The position numbers were made by a program, and so were the translations under genes. Below are positions 25,625 through 34,951 of a stretch of 64,000 bases of DNA, piece after piece (the stretch's first letter is position 1; the number at the start of each line of letters is the position of its first letter). The notes beneath the pieces were generated by a model. It searched no databases and was not told the DNA's origin. It saw only the letters and a list, made by a program, of their open reading frames with translations. Where the stretch lies: positions 62,001 through 126,000 of the forward strand of contig CAZCSV010000003.1 in the NCBI GenBank assembly GCA_964501535.1, written 5' to 3'. Source of the stretch: FEN-1279 sp964501535 (lineage in GTDB: Bacteria > Bacteroidota > Ignavibacteria > Tepidaquicellales > Tepidaquicellaceae).

Positions 25625-28084
25625 ATGCAAAGATTCGAGACTGCACCGGCATTCAAGCTTGCAATTCTTTTTATTACCGGCATACTGGCAGGTTCGCATT
25701 TCAAAATCAACATAGTAATAATTCTTTCGGCGATATTGATACTGATATTATATCTGTTTTACTTACAGAAAAAAAACACAGAAAAGTCACTGAACATATT
25801 TCTTATATCCGTAATCGTAATAATGACCGGGATATTAAAAGCGGAAATTGATTTCAATTTACTGCCCGACAATTCAATTTCCCTGATACAGGATACTAAA
25901 AGGAACGAGGAAACGAAAATAATAGGAGTAATAGAAGACATACCATCATACGATTCAAGTAAAATCAGGTTCAGATTATCCTCGGAATTTATAATTAACG
26001 AGAGAGTTCACGATACCTCTTTAATAAGCGGAGACATAATAGTAACGCTTAAAAGAAATCCGAAAACAGATTTAAACGAATACCAGGAAAGTCAGATTTC
26101 GGAAGACATTAATTTAGACAGGCGGCCGGAATTAAGGGCGGGAGACAGGGTATTGATGTATGGGAAATTAGCGGAGCCATTCGAGGAGAGAAATCCCGGA
26201 GAATTCGATTACAAGAGATATCTTTATCTGCATAACATTTACAAAACATTTACCATAACGGGTTACGATAATATAGAAATAATCAACAGGGACAATCTCG
26301 GATTTGCATATCAAAAAATAATATACCCCGCCCGAAAGTTCGCATCAGATAACATAGACGAATACATCGGAGGAAACGAGGGAGCTTTTTTAAAGGGGCT
26401 TGTAACCGGGGAGCGGGCGGACATCTCGAAGAAGATAAAAGAGGATTTCGTAAAAGCGGGAGTAATGCATATAATTGCGGTATCCGGGCTGAACGTTGCA
26501 TATATAATATTAGCTTTGACATTAATACTTTCGTTATTCAGGGTTCCCCGGACGCCAAAAGTTTTAATCATATTATTGATATTAATTTTCTATTGTTTTT
26601 TCACAGGTGCACCCGCATCGATAATACGGGCAACGGTGATGGGTTCATTGCTATTAATATCCGGATTAATGCAGAGGAAATCCAATTTTTACAATATCAT
26701 CGGGATTTCGGTTTTGATAATACTCGTATATGAATCCAAGCAGCTTTTCGACCCGGGTTTCATATTATCTTTTTCTGCGGTCTTATCGATGGTGATTTTT
26801 TACGAAAAATTAGACACAGTAATTTTACAGAGAATAGAAAATTCAAAGAGTAAATTCAGCAAAGCAGCTCATTTGGTGATATCGGTTATTTTTGTTTCAT
26901 TTGCGGCACAGATAGGGACATTACCGATAACATCGCATTATTTCGAGAAAATTTCATTTATATCCTTAGCGGCAAATGCAATAGTGGTGCCGCTTTCGAA
27001 TTTATCCCTTGCAATCGGGTTTTTCCAGATATCAGCGGGTATTATTTCCGGATTCTTATCATCTGTAATAGCCGAGGTAAATTATCTTCTGCTGAAATTT
27101 CAGCTTACAATGATACATTACTTTGCATCATTAAGGTTAGGGTATACGAGTTTTTACAGGTTCGATACGATAAATACAGTCGGATATTTCGTCATACTAA
27201 TCATAATATTTACATATAAAAAGGAAAGGGTAAAGCTGCACATATTATTCTTAACAGTAACAATTATTTTGCTTTTCATTTTGAATCTGAAATTCGACAA
27301 CAATTTAAGAATAACATTCTTATATGTCGGTCAGGGCGACTGTACTCTAATCGAAACGCCTGACGGAAGCAATATACTGGTAGACTGCGGGATGAAGGAT
27401 TTCCGGTACAACAGCGGCGAGAGCAATATAGTACCGTATTTAAAGAGGAAAGGGATAAACCGGATAGATTTACTGATATTAACCCATCTTCACTACGACC
27501 ACATTGGCGGCATAGAATACGTATTAAATAATTTTGAAGTAAAGAGGATTATTGACAACGGGACGAAAAGGAATAATTCTTTAATAAGGAAAATGGAAAA
27601 CTTAGTACTGGAGAAAAGCATTCCCAAGGAAAAAATATACGGAGGAGATTACATAGAAGGATACGGTAATATGAGGTTATATTTTCTCAATCCCGATAAA
27701 AACGATACATTAACAGCGAGCGAGCATACAAAATCCATTGTAATAAAGCTGAAATATGAAGACACTGAAATTTTGCTGATAAGCGATTTAAGCACCGAAG
27801 GGGAATTACACATTACGAATACATACGGTAATTTTTTAAAATCAGACATATTAAAAGTATCCCATCACGGAAGCAGGAATGCCACATCGATTCCATTAAT
27901 AATGAAATGCAAGCCTGAATACGCAATAGTTTCGTGCGGGAAAGATAATATATTCGGGCATCCTTCCGAGTTAGTATTAACGAAACTCGAGTTATCGGGT
28001 TCAAAAGTATTAAGGACGGACAGGGACGGGGCGATTATATTCGAGAGTGACGGAAAATCCTTAAGACAGGTTAACTGGAAATAG
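25625..28084 (+). CDS. comEC: ComEC/Rec2 family DNA-uptake channel
   Basis: The 819-residue membrane protein has three parts. An N-terminal DUF4131-like region with an OB-fold (about 1-215) is followed by the competence membrane domain (about 240-540, VMHIIAVSGLNVAYI is the family hallmark). The C-terminal metallo-beta-lactamase domain (about 560-815) has GQGDCTLIETPDG and LTHLHYDHIGGI, with HGSRNATS later. The MBL metal ligands are intact (HLHYDH), compatible with nuclease processing of the incoming strand. ComEC transports single-stranded DNA across the inner membrane during natural transformation. No other com genes are adjacent. Confidence 0.92.
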   Translation: MQRFETAPAFKLAILFITGILAGSHFKINIVIILSAILILILYLFYLQKKNTEKSLNIFLISVIVIMTGILKAEIDFNLLPDNSISLIQDTKRNEETKIIGVIEDIPSYDSSKIRFRLSSEFIINERVHDTSLISGDIIVTLKRNPKTDLNEYQESQISEDINLDRRPELRAGDRVLMYGKLAEPFEERNPGEFDYKRYLYLHNIYKTFTITGYDNIEIINRDNLGFAYQKIIYPARKFASDNIDEYIGGNEGAFLKGLVTGERADISKKIKEDFVKAGVMHIIAVSGLNVAYIILALTLILSLFRVPRTPKVLIILLILIFYCFFTGAPASIIRATVMGSLLLISGLMQRKSNFYNIIGISVLIILVYESKQLFDPGFILSFSAVLSMVIFYEKLDTVILQRIENSKSKFSKAAHLVISVIFVSFAAQIGTLPITSHYFEKISFISLAANAIVVPLSNLSLAIGFFQISAGIISGFLSSVIAEVNYLLLKFQLTMIHYFASLRLGYTSFYRFDTINTVGYFVILIIIFTYKKERVKLHILFLTVTIILLFILNLKFDNNLRITFLYVGQGDCTLIETPDGSNILVDCGMKDFRYNSGESNIVPYLKRKGINRIDLLILTHLHYDHIGGIEYVLNNFEVKRIIDNGTKRNNSLIRKMENLVLEKSIPKEKIYGGDYIEGYGNMRLYFLNPDKNDTLTASEHTKSIVIKLKYEDTEILLISDLSTEGELHITNTYGNFLKSDILKVSHHGSRNATSIPLIMKCKPEYAIVSCGKDNIFGHPSELVLTKLELSGSKVLRTDRDGAIIFESDGKSLRQVNWK

Positions 28085-28216
28085 GGATTGACTTTCCCTA
28101 CAAATTCATCATTATATTACGGGTAATTATATTTAATATTTAATATTTTATTTTAAAATATTAATGTTTATTTTACGCAATAATAAATATTTAAAAATTT
28201 ACAGATAGATTATAAA

Positions 28217-29245
28217 ATGAAAAATAATTTAATTGCCTGGGAAGTATCGGAGAAAGATTTTCCAAAAAGCGGAAAAGCAAAAGACAAGCTGATACACTTC
28301 GTAAAGTATGCTATTCTTGCTCCATCCGGACACAACACACAGCCGTGGTTATTCGAGATAAACGAAGATGAGATGTCGATTAATTTACATGCAGACAGGA
28401 CGAGGGCATTGCCGGTAATAGACCCCGATGATTTAGAGCTGATAATAAGCTGTGGTGCGGCGCTCGAGAATCTTACCATAGCCATGAAGAATTACGAGTA
28501 TTTTGCGGAGGTAGAGTTTTTCCCGTCCGAGAACGACAATGATTTACTTGCAAAGATTAAGCCGATGATAGGATACGAGCCCAGCGATGAAGACAGGATA
28601 CTTTTCAAGGCAATAAAGAACAGGCATACGAACAGGTTACCATTTGCAGATGAAAAGATAGACGGATTGAAGTTACAGAAATTAAAAACAATAGCAAGCG
28701 AAGAGCATATAAATCTCCATATAATAGAGGGGGAAGAGACAAGGGAAGAGGTAATCAAGATAATAGAGCAAGGCGACAAGATACAGGCGTCCAACAAGAG
28801 CTTCTGCAGGGAGCTTGCGCAATGGGTACATCCTAACAGGACAAACAGTAAAGACGGGATTCCCGGATATGCATTCGGGATGGGAGATTTAATATCATTC
28901 GGAAGCCCGTTTTTCATAGGAAACCTGAACTGGGGTGACATACAAGCAGGCCGCGACAGAAATCTTGTCAAGGGCTCTCCAGTGCTTGCCGTTATAGAAA
29001 GTAAGAACAACAAGGCAATAGACTGGCTTCATACGGGAATGGCGTTAGAGAAGCTGTTACTGAAAGCGAGTTCGGAGGGAATTGCGGCATCATATCTGAA
29101 CCAACCGATCGAAGTACCCGAATTAAAAGAAAAGCTAAAGGAGCTTTTAGGTTTAAAAGGTTATCCGCATTTAATAATAAGGATGGGATATGGAAAGGAA
29201 GTAAAGCCTACGCCGAGAAGAGACATAGAAGAAGTAATTAAGTGA
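28217..29245 (+). CDS. Acg-family nitroreductase-like FMN protein
   Basis: The 342-residue protein matches the Acg (Rv2032-like) nitroreductase-fold family. It has the N-terminal YAILAPSGHNTQPW motif (FMN phosphate contact), LHADRTRALPVIDPDDLELIISCGAAL, and a C-terminal MALEKLLLKASSEGIAASYLNQPIE segment. Length of ~340 is typical of Acg proteins rather than 200-residue nitroreductases. Members may sequester or use flavin and often appear with stress genes. It overlaps the following methyltransferase gene (TGATG), so they are co-translated. A redox role is inferred, with no defined substrate. Confidence 0.88.
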   Translation: MKNNLIAWEVSEKDFPKSGKAKDKLIHFVKYAILAPSGHNTQPWLFEINEDEMSINLHADRTRALPVIDPDDLELIISCGAALENLTIAMKNYEYFAEVEFFPSENDNDLLAKIKPMIGYEPSDEDRILFKAIKNRHTNRLPFADEKIDGLKLQKLKTIASEEHINLHIIEGEETREEVIKIIEQGDKIQASNKSFCRELAQWVHPNRTNSKDGIPGYAFGMGDLISFGSPFFIGNLNWGDIQAGRDRNLVKGSPVLAVIESKNNKAIDWLHTGMALEKLLLKASSEGIAASYLNQPIEVPELKEKLKELLGLKGYPHLIIRMGYGKEVKPTPRRDIEEVIK

Positions 29246-29697
29246 TGAAAGTCACATTTTCACCGGGCTCGATAAAATCTTCAATTTTTGTTTCAGTTCA
29301 ATTCATCTGCATAGGGATAATTATATTCACGGGTAAACTGATGCCCGAGAACATCTACATTTTATCGGGTTTTATATTTTCGGTATCACTTGCCGCATGG
29401 TCAATGGCAGTAATGAGATTTCATTTCAATGCTGCGCCTGAAATTTTGCCCGGTGCGTCTTTAAAAACGAAGGGTCCATATAAATTAATCCGTCATCCGA
29501 TGTACACTTCGGTACTTTGTCTAATCCTTTTATGGGTAATAAACGATTTCAGTTTTATCAGGGCAGGAATTTATCTCATACTTATAACAGACCTGATAAT
29601 CAAAATAAATTACGAAGAAAGGTTATTATCGGAGAAGTTCGAAAATTTCAGCGAATACAAAAGGAGAACGAAAAAAATCGTCCCATATATTTACTAG
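29245..29697 (+). CDS. Isoprenylcysteine carboxyl methyltransferase-like membrane protein
   Basis: ATG 29245-29247 overlaps the Acg stop codon; a GTG one codon upstream is also possible. The 150-residue protein has four or five hydrophobic segments. Its C-terminal half has the family motif GPYKLIRHPMYTSVL and the cofactor-side KINYEERLLSEKFENFSEYKRRTKKIVPYIY. It is a second, unrelated-position homologue of the ICMT/PEMT family in this window (compare 8343-8888). The likely cofactor is S-adenosylmethionine and the site is the inner membrane; the substrate is unknown. It converges with the RluD-type gene 11 bp downstream. Confidence 0.82.
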   Translation: MKVTFSPGSIKSSIFVSVQFICIGIIIFTGKLMPENIYILSGFIFSVSLAAWSMAVMRFHFNAAPEILPGASLKTKGPYKLIRHPMYTSVLCLILLWVINDFSFIRAGIYLILITDLIIKINYEERLLSEKFENFSEYKRRTKKIVPYIY

Positions 29698-29708
29698 AAA
29701 ACAACAGG

Positions 29709-30692
29709 TTATTTTTCAATTTTAGAAATTACATACTTCATATCATAAGGGAGTTCCGATTCGAAATACAAATTTTCTTTTGTTTTAGGGTGCAGGAAGC
29801 CCAGCACTCTAGCGTGCAGTGCCTGTCTGGGCATATTCTCGAGAAGGTTTTTTATCTGGGCTTTAACATTAGAAGTAAGTACAATGCTATGAGGGATTCT
29901 TCCCCCGTATGTTTCGTCACCGAAGACAGGATGGCCGATCGATGACAAGTGCACTCTGATTTGATGTGTTCTCCCGGTTTTCAGAATCAATCTCAGCAGG
30001 GATAGAAATTCGAATTCCTTAATCACTTCATAATCGGTAACGGCATTTTTTCCGCCATCATCTTCTTTATGGACGACAGCGACTTTTGTCCTGTCTTTTT
30101 TATCTCTTGCGAGTCTACTTTCAATAGTACCGGATTTTGTTTTCAATTTTCCCCATATAATGGCATTATATTCTCTTTTAACGGTATGAAAAAAAAACTG
30201 TTCCGACAATTTTCTATGAGTATTTTCGTCTTTAGCGATGACGAGAAGTCCGGAAGTGTCTTTATCCAGTCTGTGAACGATACCTGCTCTTTCGAATCCA
30301 TTAATATCAGAGAGTGAATCATTTTTTTTCTGTGCATAATACATAACTGCATTAACGAGAGTGCCGGAATAGTTTTTATAAGCCGGGTGAGTAACCATAC
30401 CAGCAGGTTTATTAACAATCAGCAAACAATCGTCTTCAAAAACGATATCCAGTGGAATATTTTCGGGGAGGATATCCTGTTTTTCCGGAACGGGCAATTC
30501 GATTTCAATTTCATCAAAAGGTTTCAGCAGGTAGTTTGATTTAACGAAGTTGCCGTTCACGATAACATTGCCCAGATTAATGGCTTTCTGGACTTTTGTC
30601 CGCGATGCATTTTCTATGAATCGCGTAATATATTTGTCAAGACGTGTTCTCTCTTTAATATCCGGGACAGAGAGCTTATAATTTTTTTGCAT
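29709..30692 (-). CDS. RluD/RluA-family pseudouridine synthase
   Basis: The 327-residue enzyme has an N-terminal S4 RNA-binding domain (about residues 17-80, TRLDKYITRFIENASRTKVQ) and a C-terminal synthase domain. The catalytic motif HRLDKDTSG is at residues 140-148, with Asp143 as nucleophile. Other conserved segments are GRTHQIRVHL and HPVFGDETYGG. The S4-plus-RluA architecture and length fit RluD (23S rRNA helix 69) but RluC or other paralogues cannot be excluded. ATG at 30690-30692. Confidence 0.93.
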   Translation of the reverse strand: MQKNYKLSVPDIKERTRLDKYITRFIENASRTKVQKAINLGNVIVNGNFVKSNYLLKPFDEIEIELPVPEKQDILPENIPLDIVFEDDCLLIVNKPAGMVTHPAYKNYSGTLVNAVMYYAQKKNDSLSDINGFERAGIVHRLDKDTSGLLVIAKDENTHRKLSEQFFFHTVKREYNAIIWGKLKTKSGTIESRLARDKKDRTKVAVVHKEDDGGKNAVTDYEVIKEFEFLSLLRLILKTGRTHQIRVHLSSIGHPVFGDETYGGRIPHSIVLTSNVKAQIKNLLENMPRQALHARVLGFLHPKTKENLYFESELPYDMKYVISKIEK

Positions 30693-30802
30693 TCTTATCT
30701 AATTATTTTTCGAGACAAAATGAAACTTTTAGATTACAATTTCGTCTATATAAGTAACAATAAAAAACATTTTGAAAATAGCTTAAAGGGGGCATAAACA
30801 AA

Positions 30803-31174
30803 ATGGAAAAAGCAAAATTTATTTTCGTTATATTAATTACATCATTTTTGATTACAGCTATTGCATATGCGAATGACGACGGAGGGGAAAAAGCCATTGC
30901 AAAATCCGTAATTTCACTCAACAATCAATTATATAACGAAATATCAGAGGTATTGAATTTACCCGTATATCTTGCATATGGGGATAAAAATTTAAAGGGA
31001 GATGCATACGTAACAATGAAAGTAAACAAGGAAGGGAAACTGGTGATAGCAAATATTTACGGTGAGAACAGAATGCTCAACAGATATTTACACAGTAAAA
31101 TCAGTTCCAAAAATCTATGGACTCCTCAAAAATATTCGAATCAATATTTCAGATATAAAATACACGTAAAGTAA
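30803..31174 (+). CDS. Small secreted protein resembling a TonB C-terminal domain
   Basis: The 123-residue product has a signal peptide (residues 1-23, ending AIAYA). The mature part contains GDAYVTMKVNKEGKLVIANIYG followed by LNRYLHSKIS and a final YFRYKIHVK strand. This order (strand with V.F.V...G.V, helix, final strand) resembles the TonB C-terminal/energy-transducer fold often found alone in this phylum. No membrane anchor other than the signal peptide is present. A rare G-rich Shine-Dalgarno-like stretch (aaaggggg at 30785-30792) precedes the ATG by 11 bases. A strong terminator follows. Confidence 0.7.
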   Translation: MEKAKFIFVILITSFLITAIAYANDDGGEKAIAKSVISLNNQLYNEISEVLNLPVYLAYGDKNLKGDAYVTMKVNKEGKLVIANIYGENRMLNRYLHSKISSKNLWTPQKYSNQYFRYKIHVK

Positions 31175-31200
31175 GAACGTTTTTTCCTCATATACTCTAA

Positions 31201-31236
31201 AACGTTGATGTCAGTCAAGACATCAGCGTTTTTTAT
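31201..31236 (+). terminator. Intrinsic terminator
   Basis: A stem aacgttgatgtc (31201-31212) and gacatcagcgtt (31219-31230) with one G-T wobble encloses a 6-base loop and is followed by TTTT. It closes the small TonB-C-like gene transcript. Confidence 0.9.
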
Positions 31237-31359
31237 TATAATTCAACGGTTTATAAAACACGCAACATCTTTATTTTAAATATGGTTAGTCAAATCACTT
31301 AAAAAATAGCTTGAATTTATTTATATAAACACATATCTTACAAATAAAATACTAATAAC

Positions 31360-33819
31360 ATGGAAAAAACTTTTTTGACTTACAAAGGGAAGAAGTTTTT
31401 TTATAATTTTCTCATAATAACTTCTTTTTTTCTAATATCGAGTATTTTAAACGGATGTTCGGGAGGAAAGGAACCCGAATTAGATGTCGAGCGTCAAAGG
31501 GATTCATTGGGAATATACACGATAATAGACAAAGCAATGACGCAGTACAAGCAGACGTTACTGCTAAATGAAAACGAAAAGAAGGACAAAGCGAGGGACG
31601 GATTCGAGCAAACACTGGTAATCATGAAAAAAGCAGACAACAGGGTGCTTGAAAATCCGAAATATGCAGGATGGAAAAAGGATTACGTAGAATTAGCAAA
31701 AAGCGTAGTACAGGATTATTTATATACACAGTCGAACATACCGGAAAAAAGCAATGTATTCAGGTTTGCAAAGAAATACGGTATAGAATACGAGGCGGAC
31801 AAAGAATATATAGAGACTGAAGCTTCGGATAAGCTGCCTGACGGCAGTGATATAAAGTTGATAAGAAACAAGCCTGTAGATGAATACATTGAATTTTTCT
31901 CGAAGACTGACAGGGGTCGCGGGTTTATGGACAAGAGCTTTTACAGGTCGGGCAAATATTTCCCTTTAATTAGAAAAATTCTGAGGTCAAACAATGCACC
32001 GGAGGAGCTGATATATTTATCGGTTCAGGAATCGGGATTAAATCCGACTATAGTATCGAGAGCCGGTGCTGTGGGTTTATGGCAATTCATGCCCTCGACG
32101 GGAAATTCATACGGTTTATTTCAGGATAATTTCCGTGATGACAGGCGTGATTTTGAGAAATCGACTGATGCTGCTGCTCGTCACTTAAAAGATTTATACA
32201 GGTCATTCGGGGACTGGTATTTAGCATTTGCGGCATACAATGCGGGCCCGGGAAGGGTAAACAATGCAATAAACAAGAGCGGTTCAAAAGATTACTGGGA
32301 GATAAGGTCATATCTTCCGGGTGAGACAAAGAATTACGTGCCATCGATATTGGCGTTATCGTTCATTTTCAGAAATCCCGAAGATTACGGATTCAAAAAC
32401 ATAGAATACGCACAGCCATTAGCATTCGACAGAGTGAGCATAAAGGGAGAAATAACACTCGACCGGGTTGCAGAATTTTGCGGAAGCGATATAGAAACGA
32501 TAAGGGATTTAAATTCGGAGTTAACGACAGATGCCGTTCCGAGTTACGATGTACCATATCATTTAAGAATACCGCACGGCACATTCAAGACATTTACGAC
32601 AAACTATCAGAAATCAGAGGAATACGACAGGAACGGAAAAATCACTCCTGAGTTTGCAGGGAACGAGCAACACGGTTTTGTAACGGAGGTCAAGGACATA
32701 ACGTATAAAGTCAAGGGTTACGACCCGGGAGAGCCGAGATATGTAGGCGTATCAACGAGCAAGAAGAAACTGTCATATTTTTACAGAGGGAGCGAGCAGC
32801 TATCAAGGGTTGCAGATTCTTTTTACGTCAGGCCGACGGATTTGAGAATCTGGAACAATATACCTTACTCAACTTCACCCAAGCCGAACCAGGAGTTAGC
32901 GGTTTATCTTTCGACCAAAATGTACAATAAATTTTACGGAATAAAAGATGAGCCGAAAGAAGAGGAGAAGACAGAATCGACCGATACTGCATCCACGAAT
33001 ACCGAAGGCAGTTTATTTGAAAAGTTAAAGGAGAAGAAGAATCAGACAGAAAACAACAATACAGAAATAAAAGAGAAGGTCGAGACAAAAAAAACGGAAT
33101 CAAATTACAAGACATATACGGTGCAATCGGGTGATTATTTAAGTAAAATTGCGGAGGATAACGGTGTTACGGTAGCACAATTACAGGAATGGAACGGCAT
33201 ATCAGGTGACAAGATAACGGTCGGGCAAAAATTAAAGATATACACAAAAGGTAAGGTAACAGAGAAAAAGGAAGTAAAGGAAAAGACGACAAAGAGCAAG
33301 ACTTCGCACACAGTACAGGAAGGTGAGAACCTATCGCTGATAGCAGACAAATACGGTTTAACAGCCGAAGATTTAATGGAATGGAACGACCTTGACAATG
33401 ACGTAATAATTCCGGGGCAAAAGTTAACATTAGTCGAGCCAAAAAAGACAAAGAAGGACAACAAAACGACAAAGAAAGCAAAAACACACACTGTAAAAGA
33501 AGGAGAAAATCTGACATTGATTTCAGAAAAATACGGAGTAACATTAAAACAGCTCAGGGACTGGAATGACATAGACAATGACGTAATAATACCGGGGCAG
33601 GTGTTAAATGTATCGGCGCCAGGAAAGGATGGAAAGAAGACCGAAAAGACAGAAAGTCAAAAAACATACAAGGTAAAGAAAGGCGACACGCTACAATCGG
33701 TAGCGGACAAATTCAACGTTACGATAAAAGAGTTAAAGATATGGAATGATTTAAGCAGCAATACAATAGTAATAGGTCAGATATTAAACGTTTCGGCGCC
33801 AAAGAAAAAGAAGAAATAG
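31360..33819 (+). CDS. mltD: MltD-like membrane-bound lytic transglycosylase with LysM repeats
   Basis: The 819-residue protein starts with a lipoprotein signal (SSILNGC, lipobox Cys at residue 33). A central SLT transglycosylase domain follows, with the catalytic Glu in SVQESGLNP and the motifs SRAGAVGLWQFMPSTG and AFAAYNAGPGRV. The C-terminal half has a degenerate LysM-like segment near residues 440-525 and four clear LysM repeats starting about 586 (TYTVQSGDYLSKIA, SHTVQEGENLSLIA, THTVKEGENLTLIS, TYKVKKGDTLQSVA), separated by Lys/Thr-rich linkers. It cleaves the MurNAc-GlcNAc bond to a 1,6-anhydro product. E. coli MltD has fewer LysM domains than seen here. Confidence 0.93.
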   Translation: MEKTFLTYKGKKFFYNFLIITSFFLISSILNGCSGGKEPELDVERQRDSLGIYTIIDKAMTQYKQTLLLNENEKKDKARDGFEQTLVIMKKADNRVLENPKYAGWKKDYVELAKSVVQDYLYTQSNIPEKSNVFRFAKKYGIEYEADKEYIETEASDKLPDGSDIKLIRNKPVDEYIEFFSKTDRGRGFMDKSFYRSGKYFPLIRKILRSNNAPEELIYLSVQESGLNPTIVSRAGAVGLWQFMPSTGNSYGLFQDNFRDDRRDFEKSTDAAARHLKDLYRSFGDWYLAFAAYNAGPGRVNNAINKSGSKDYWEIRSYLPGETKNYVPSILALSFIFRNPEDYGFKNIEYAQPLAFDRVSIKGEITLDRVAEFCGSDIETIRDLNSELTTDAVPSYDVPYHLRIPHGTFKTFTTNYQKSEEYDRNGKITPEFAGNEQHGFVTEVKDITYKVKGYDPGEPRYVGVSTSKKKLSYFYRGSEQLSRVADSFYVRPTDLRIWNNIPYSTSPKPNQELAVYLSTKMYNKFYGIKDEPKEEEKTESTDTASTNTEGSLFEKLKEKKNQTENNNTEIKEKVETKKTESNYKTYTVQSGDYLSKIAEDNGVTVAQLQEWNGISGDKITVGQKLKIYTKGKVTEKKEVKEKTTKSKTSHTVQEGENLSLIADKYGLTAEDLMEWNDLDNDVIIPGQKLTLVEPKKTKKDNKTTKKAKTHTVKEGENLTLISEKYGVTLKQLRDWNDIDNDVIIPGQVLNVSAPGKDGKKTEKTESQKTYKVKKGDTLQSVADKFNVTIKELKIWNDLSSNTIVIGQILNVSAPKKKKK

Positions 33820-33842
33820 TAAAGGAAGCATTTTAATAAAGC

Positions 33843-33870
33843 GACCCGCCAAATTCAGGCGGGTTTTTTT
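33843..33870 (+). terminator. Intrinsic terminator after mltD
   Basis: The 7-bp stem acccgcc (33844-33850) / ggcgggt (33858-33864), G+C-rich with a 7-base loop, is followed by a run of T residues to 33870. It ends the mltD transcript. Confidence 0.92.
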
Positions 33871-33921
33871 ATAATTTTAATAGAATATTAACAGACTAAA
33901 AAATTTAAATTATTTTTTCAG

Positions 33922-33950
33922 TTGAAAGATATAAATAAATCATTTATTTT
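33922..33950 (+). promoter_or_regulatory. Putative promoter of tRNA-Thr
   Basis: TTGAAA (33922-33927) and TATTTT (33945-33950) are separated by 17 bases, and the tRNA begins 10 bases after the -10-like box. The spacing fits a sigma-70 type promoter; the exact boxes are inferred. Confidence 0.4.
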
Positions 33951-33960
33951 GTAATTCAGT

Positions 33961-34033
33961 GCTGGCATAGCTCAGTTGGTAGAGCAGCTGATTTGTAATT
34001 AGCAGGTCGGGGGTTCAAATCCCTCTGCCAGCT
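33961..34033 (+). tRNA. tRNA-Thr (anticodon TGT)
   Basis: The 73-nt sequence starts GCTGGCA and pairs with TGCCAGC before the discriminator T. D arm GCTCAGTTGGTAGAGC, anticodon stem GCTGA/TTAGC with loop TTTGTAA (anticodon TGT, codon ACA), and T arm with loop TTCAAAT are all canonical. CCA is not encoded. It is followed at once by a terminator hairpin. Confidence 0.97.
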
Positions 34034-34041
34034 CGAAAAGT

Positions 34042-34073
34042 AAACCCGGTTACAAAAATTAATCGGGTTTTTT
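34042..34073 (+). terminator. Intrinsic terminator after tRNA-Thr
   Basis: The stem aaacccg (34042-34048) / cgggttt (34064-34070), extended by weak pairs, is followed by a T-rich run. It lies 8 bases after the tRNA end. Confidence 0.8.
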
Positions 34074-34088
34074 ATTTTTAAAAGGGCG

Positions 34089-34113
34089 ACCCCTGCCAAG
34101 AGCTTGCAGGGGT
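34089..34113. repeat. Hairpin at head of the tandem-repeat tract
   Basis: Acccctgc (34089-34096) and gcaggggt (34106-34113) form a perfect 8-bp stem with a 9-base loop. It runs directly into the tandem repeats, and its right arm overlaps the first repeat unit. There is no T-run, so I do not call it a terminator. Confidence 0.6.
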
Positions 34114-34215
34114 GACATATTTGTGTTTTAGGGATAACAGATTTGTGCCTTAGCGATGACAGATTTGTGATAGCAGGGATAACAAAATTTGTGTTTTAAG
34201 GGTGACATATTTTTG
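34109..34215. repeat. Degenerate 22-24 bp tandem repeat, five units
   Basis: Five adjacent units start at about 34109, 34131, 34153, 34176 and 34200. Each reads approximately gggatgacagatttgtg followed by a short T/A tail (units 1 and 5 have gggtgacatattt). Units differ at several positions and in length, and nothing separates them, so this is not CRISPR. It occupies the gap between the tRNA-Thr terminator and the LytTR gene stop. No function is evident. Confidence 0.7.
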
Positions 34216-34225
34216 AAAAAACATT

Positions 34226-34951
34226 TCATCCCATTTTTTCTTTCAGTTTAGCGGCATATCGTCTGCTGATCAGAAGCGGTTCCTTTTTTCCCGAAACAAA
34301 TACTTTGAAAGAGTTATTGAACCATTCTTCCACTTTGTCAATAAAATTGAGATTTACAATTGTTGTTCTGTGAATTCTGATAAAATGTTTTTCCGGAAGG
34401 CGTTCTTCCCACTCTCTCATAGGTTTTGAAGTCAAGCCCTTAATATTATTTTTCAGGTTGATTTTCGTATAATCGCCGGAAGATTCAATTACAAGGATAT
34501 CGGATATTTTTACAAACTTCATTTGAGAATTCAATAAAATAAACAATGAATCCTCATAGCATAACGTTTTATATTTATTTACCAATTTATCGGCTTTCTG
34601 TTCGAGTTTACTGATTGTCTGTCTTAACCTTTCGGGATTAACAGGTTTCATAAGGTAATCCATTGCATTCACATCAAAAGCCCGGATGGCGTACTCATCA
34701 TAGGCAGTAACAAAGATAATCTTAATATCGGGACTGATTTTTTCGAGTAAAGCAAATCCGGATTCTCCCGGCATTTGAATATCGAGAAATACAATATCAG
34801 GATTCAATTTTCTGCACAGTGATTCCGCTGTAATAACATCTTCGGCTTCTCCGATTATCTTAATATTTTCAAATTCCTTAAGAATCGAAATTAAATCCAA
34901 TCTTGCAAGACGTTCGTCGTCTACTATAATTGCATTAAAATTCTTTTTCAT
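34226..34951 (-). CDS. LytTR-type response regulator
   Basis: ATG 34949-34951 (MKKNFNAIIVDDE) gives about 241 residues; an upstream extension to 34981 is unlikely. The receiver domain has the acidic pair VDDE, phosphoacceptor Asp in DIVFLDIQMPG, and conserved VTAYDEYAIRAF and YLMKPV. The C-terminal LytTR DNA-binding domain begins near residue 140 (VESSGDYTKINLK, FIRIHRTTIVNLNFIDKVEEW). Its start overlaps the 3' end of the sensor kinase gene by 17 nt, indicating coupled translation. The pair likely senses an envelope signal; the target genes are not apparent, although the divergent T9SS gene at 36203 is a candidate. Confidence 0.92.
   Translation of the reverse strand: MKKNFNAIIVDDERLARLDLISILKEFENIKIIGEAEDVITAESLCRKLNPDIVFLDIQMPGESGFALLEKISPDIKIIFVTAYDEYAIRAFDVNAMDYLMKPVNPERLRQTISKLEQKADKLVNKYKTLCYEDSLFILLNSQMKFVKISDILVIESSGDYTKINLKNNIKGLTSKPMREWEERLPEKHFIRIHRTTIVNLNFIDKVEEWFNNSFKVFVSGKKEPLLISRRYAAKLKEKMG

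Noticed and set aside
28082..28100. Small hairpin after comEC
   Set aside because: The 6-bp stem overlaps the stop codon and lacks a T-run, so it is not a convincing terminator.
34109..34215. CRISPR array
   Set aside because: The units are contiguous, degenerate and without spacers, and no cas genes are present.
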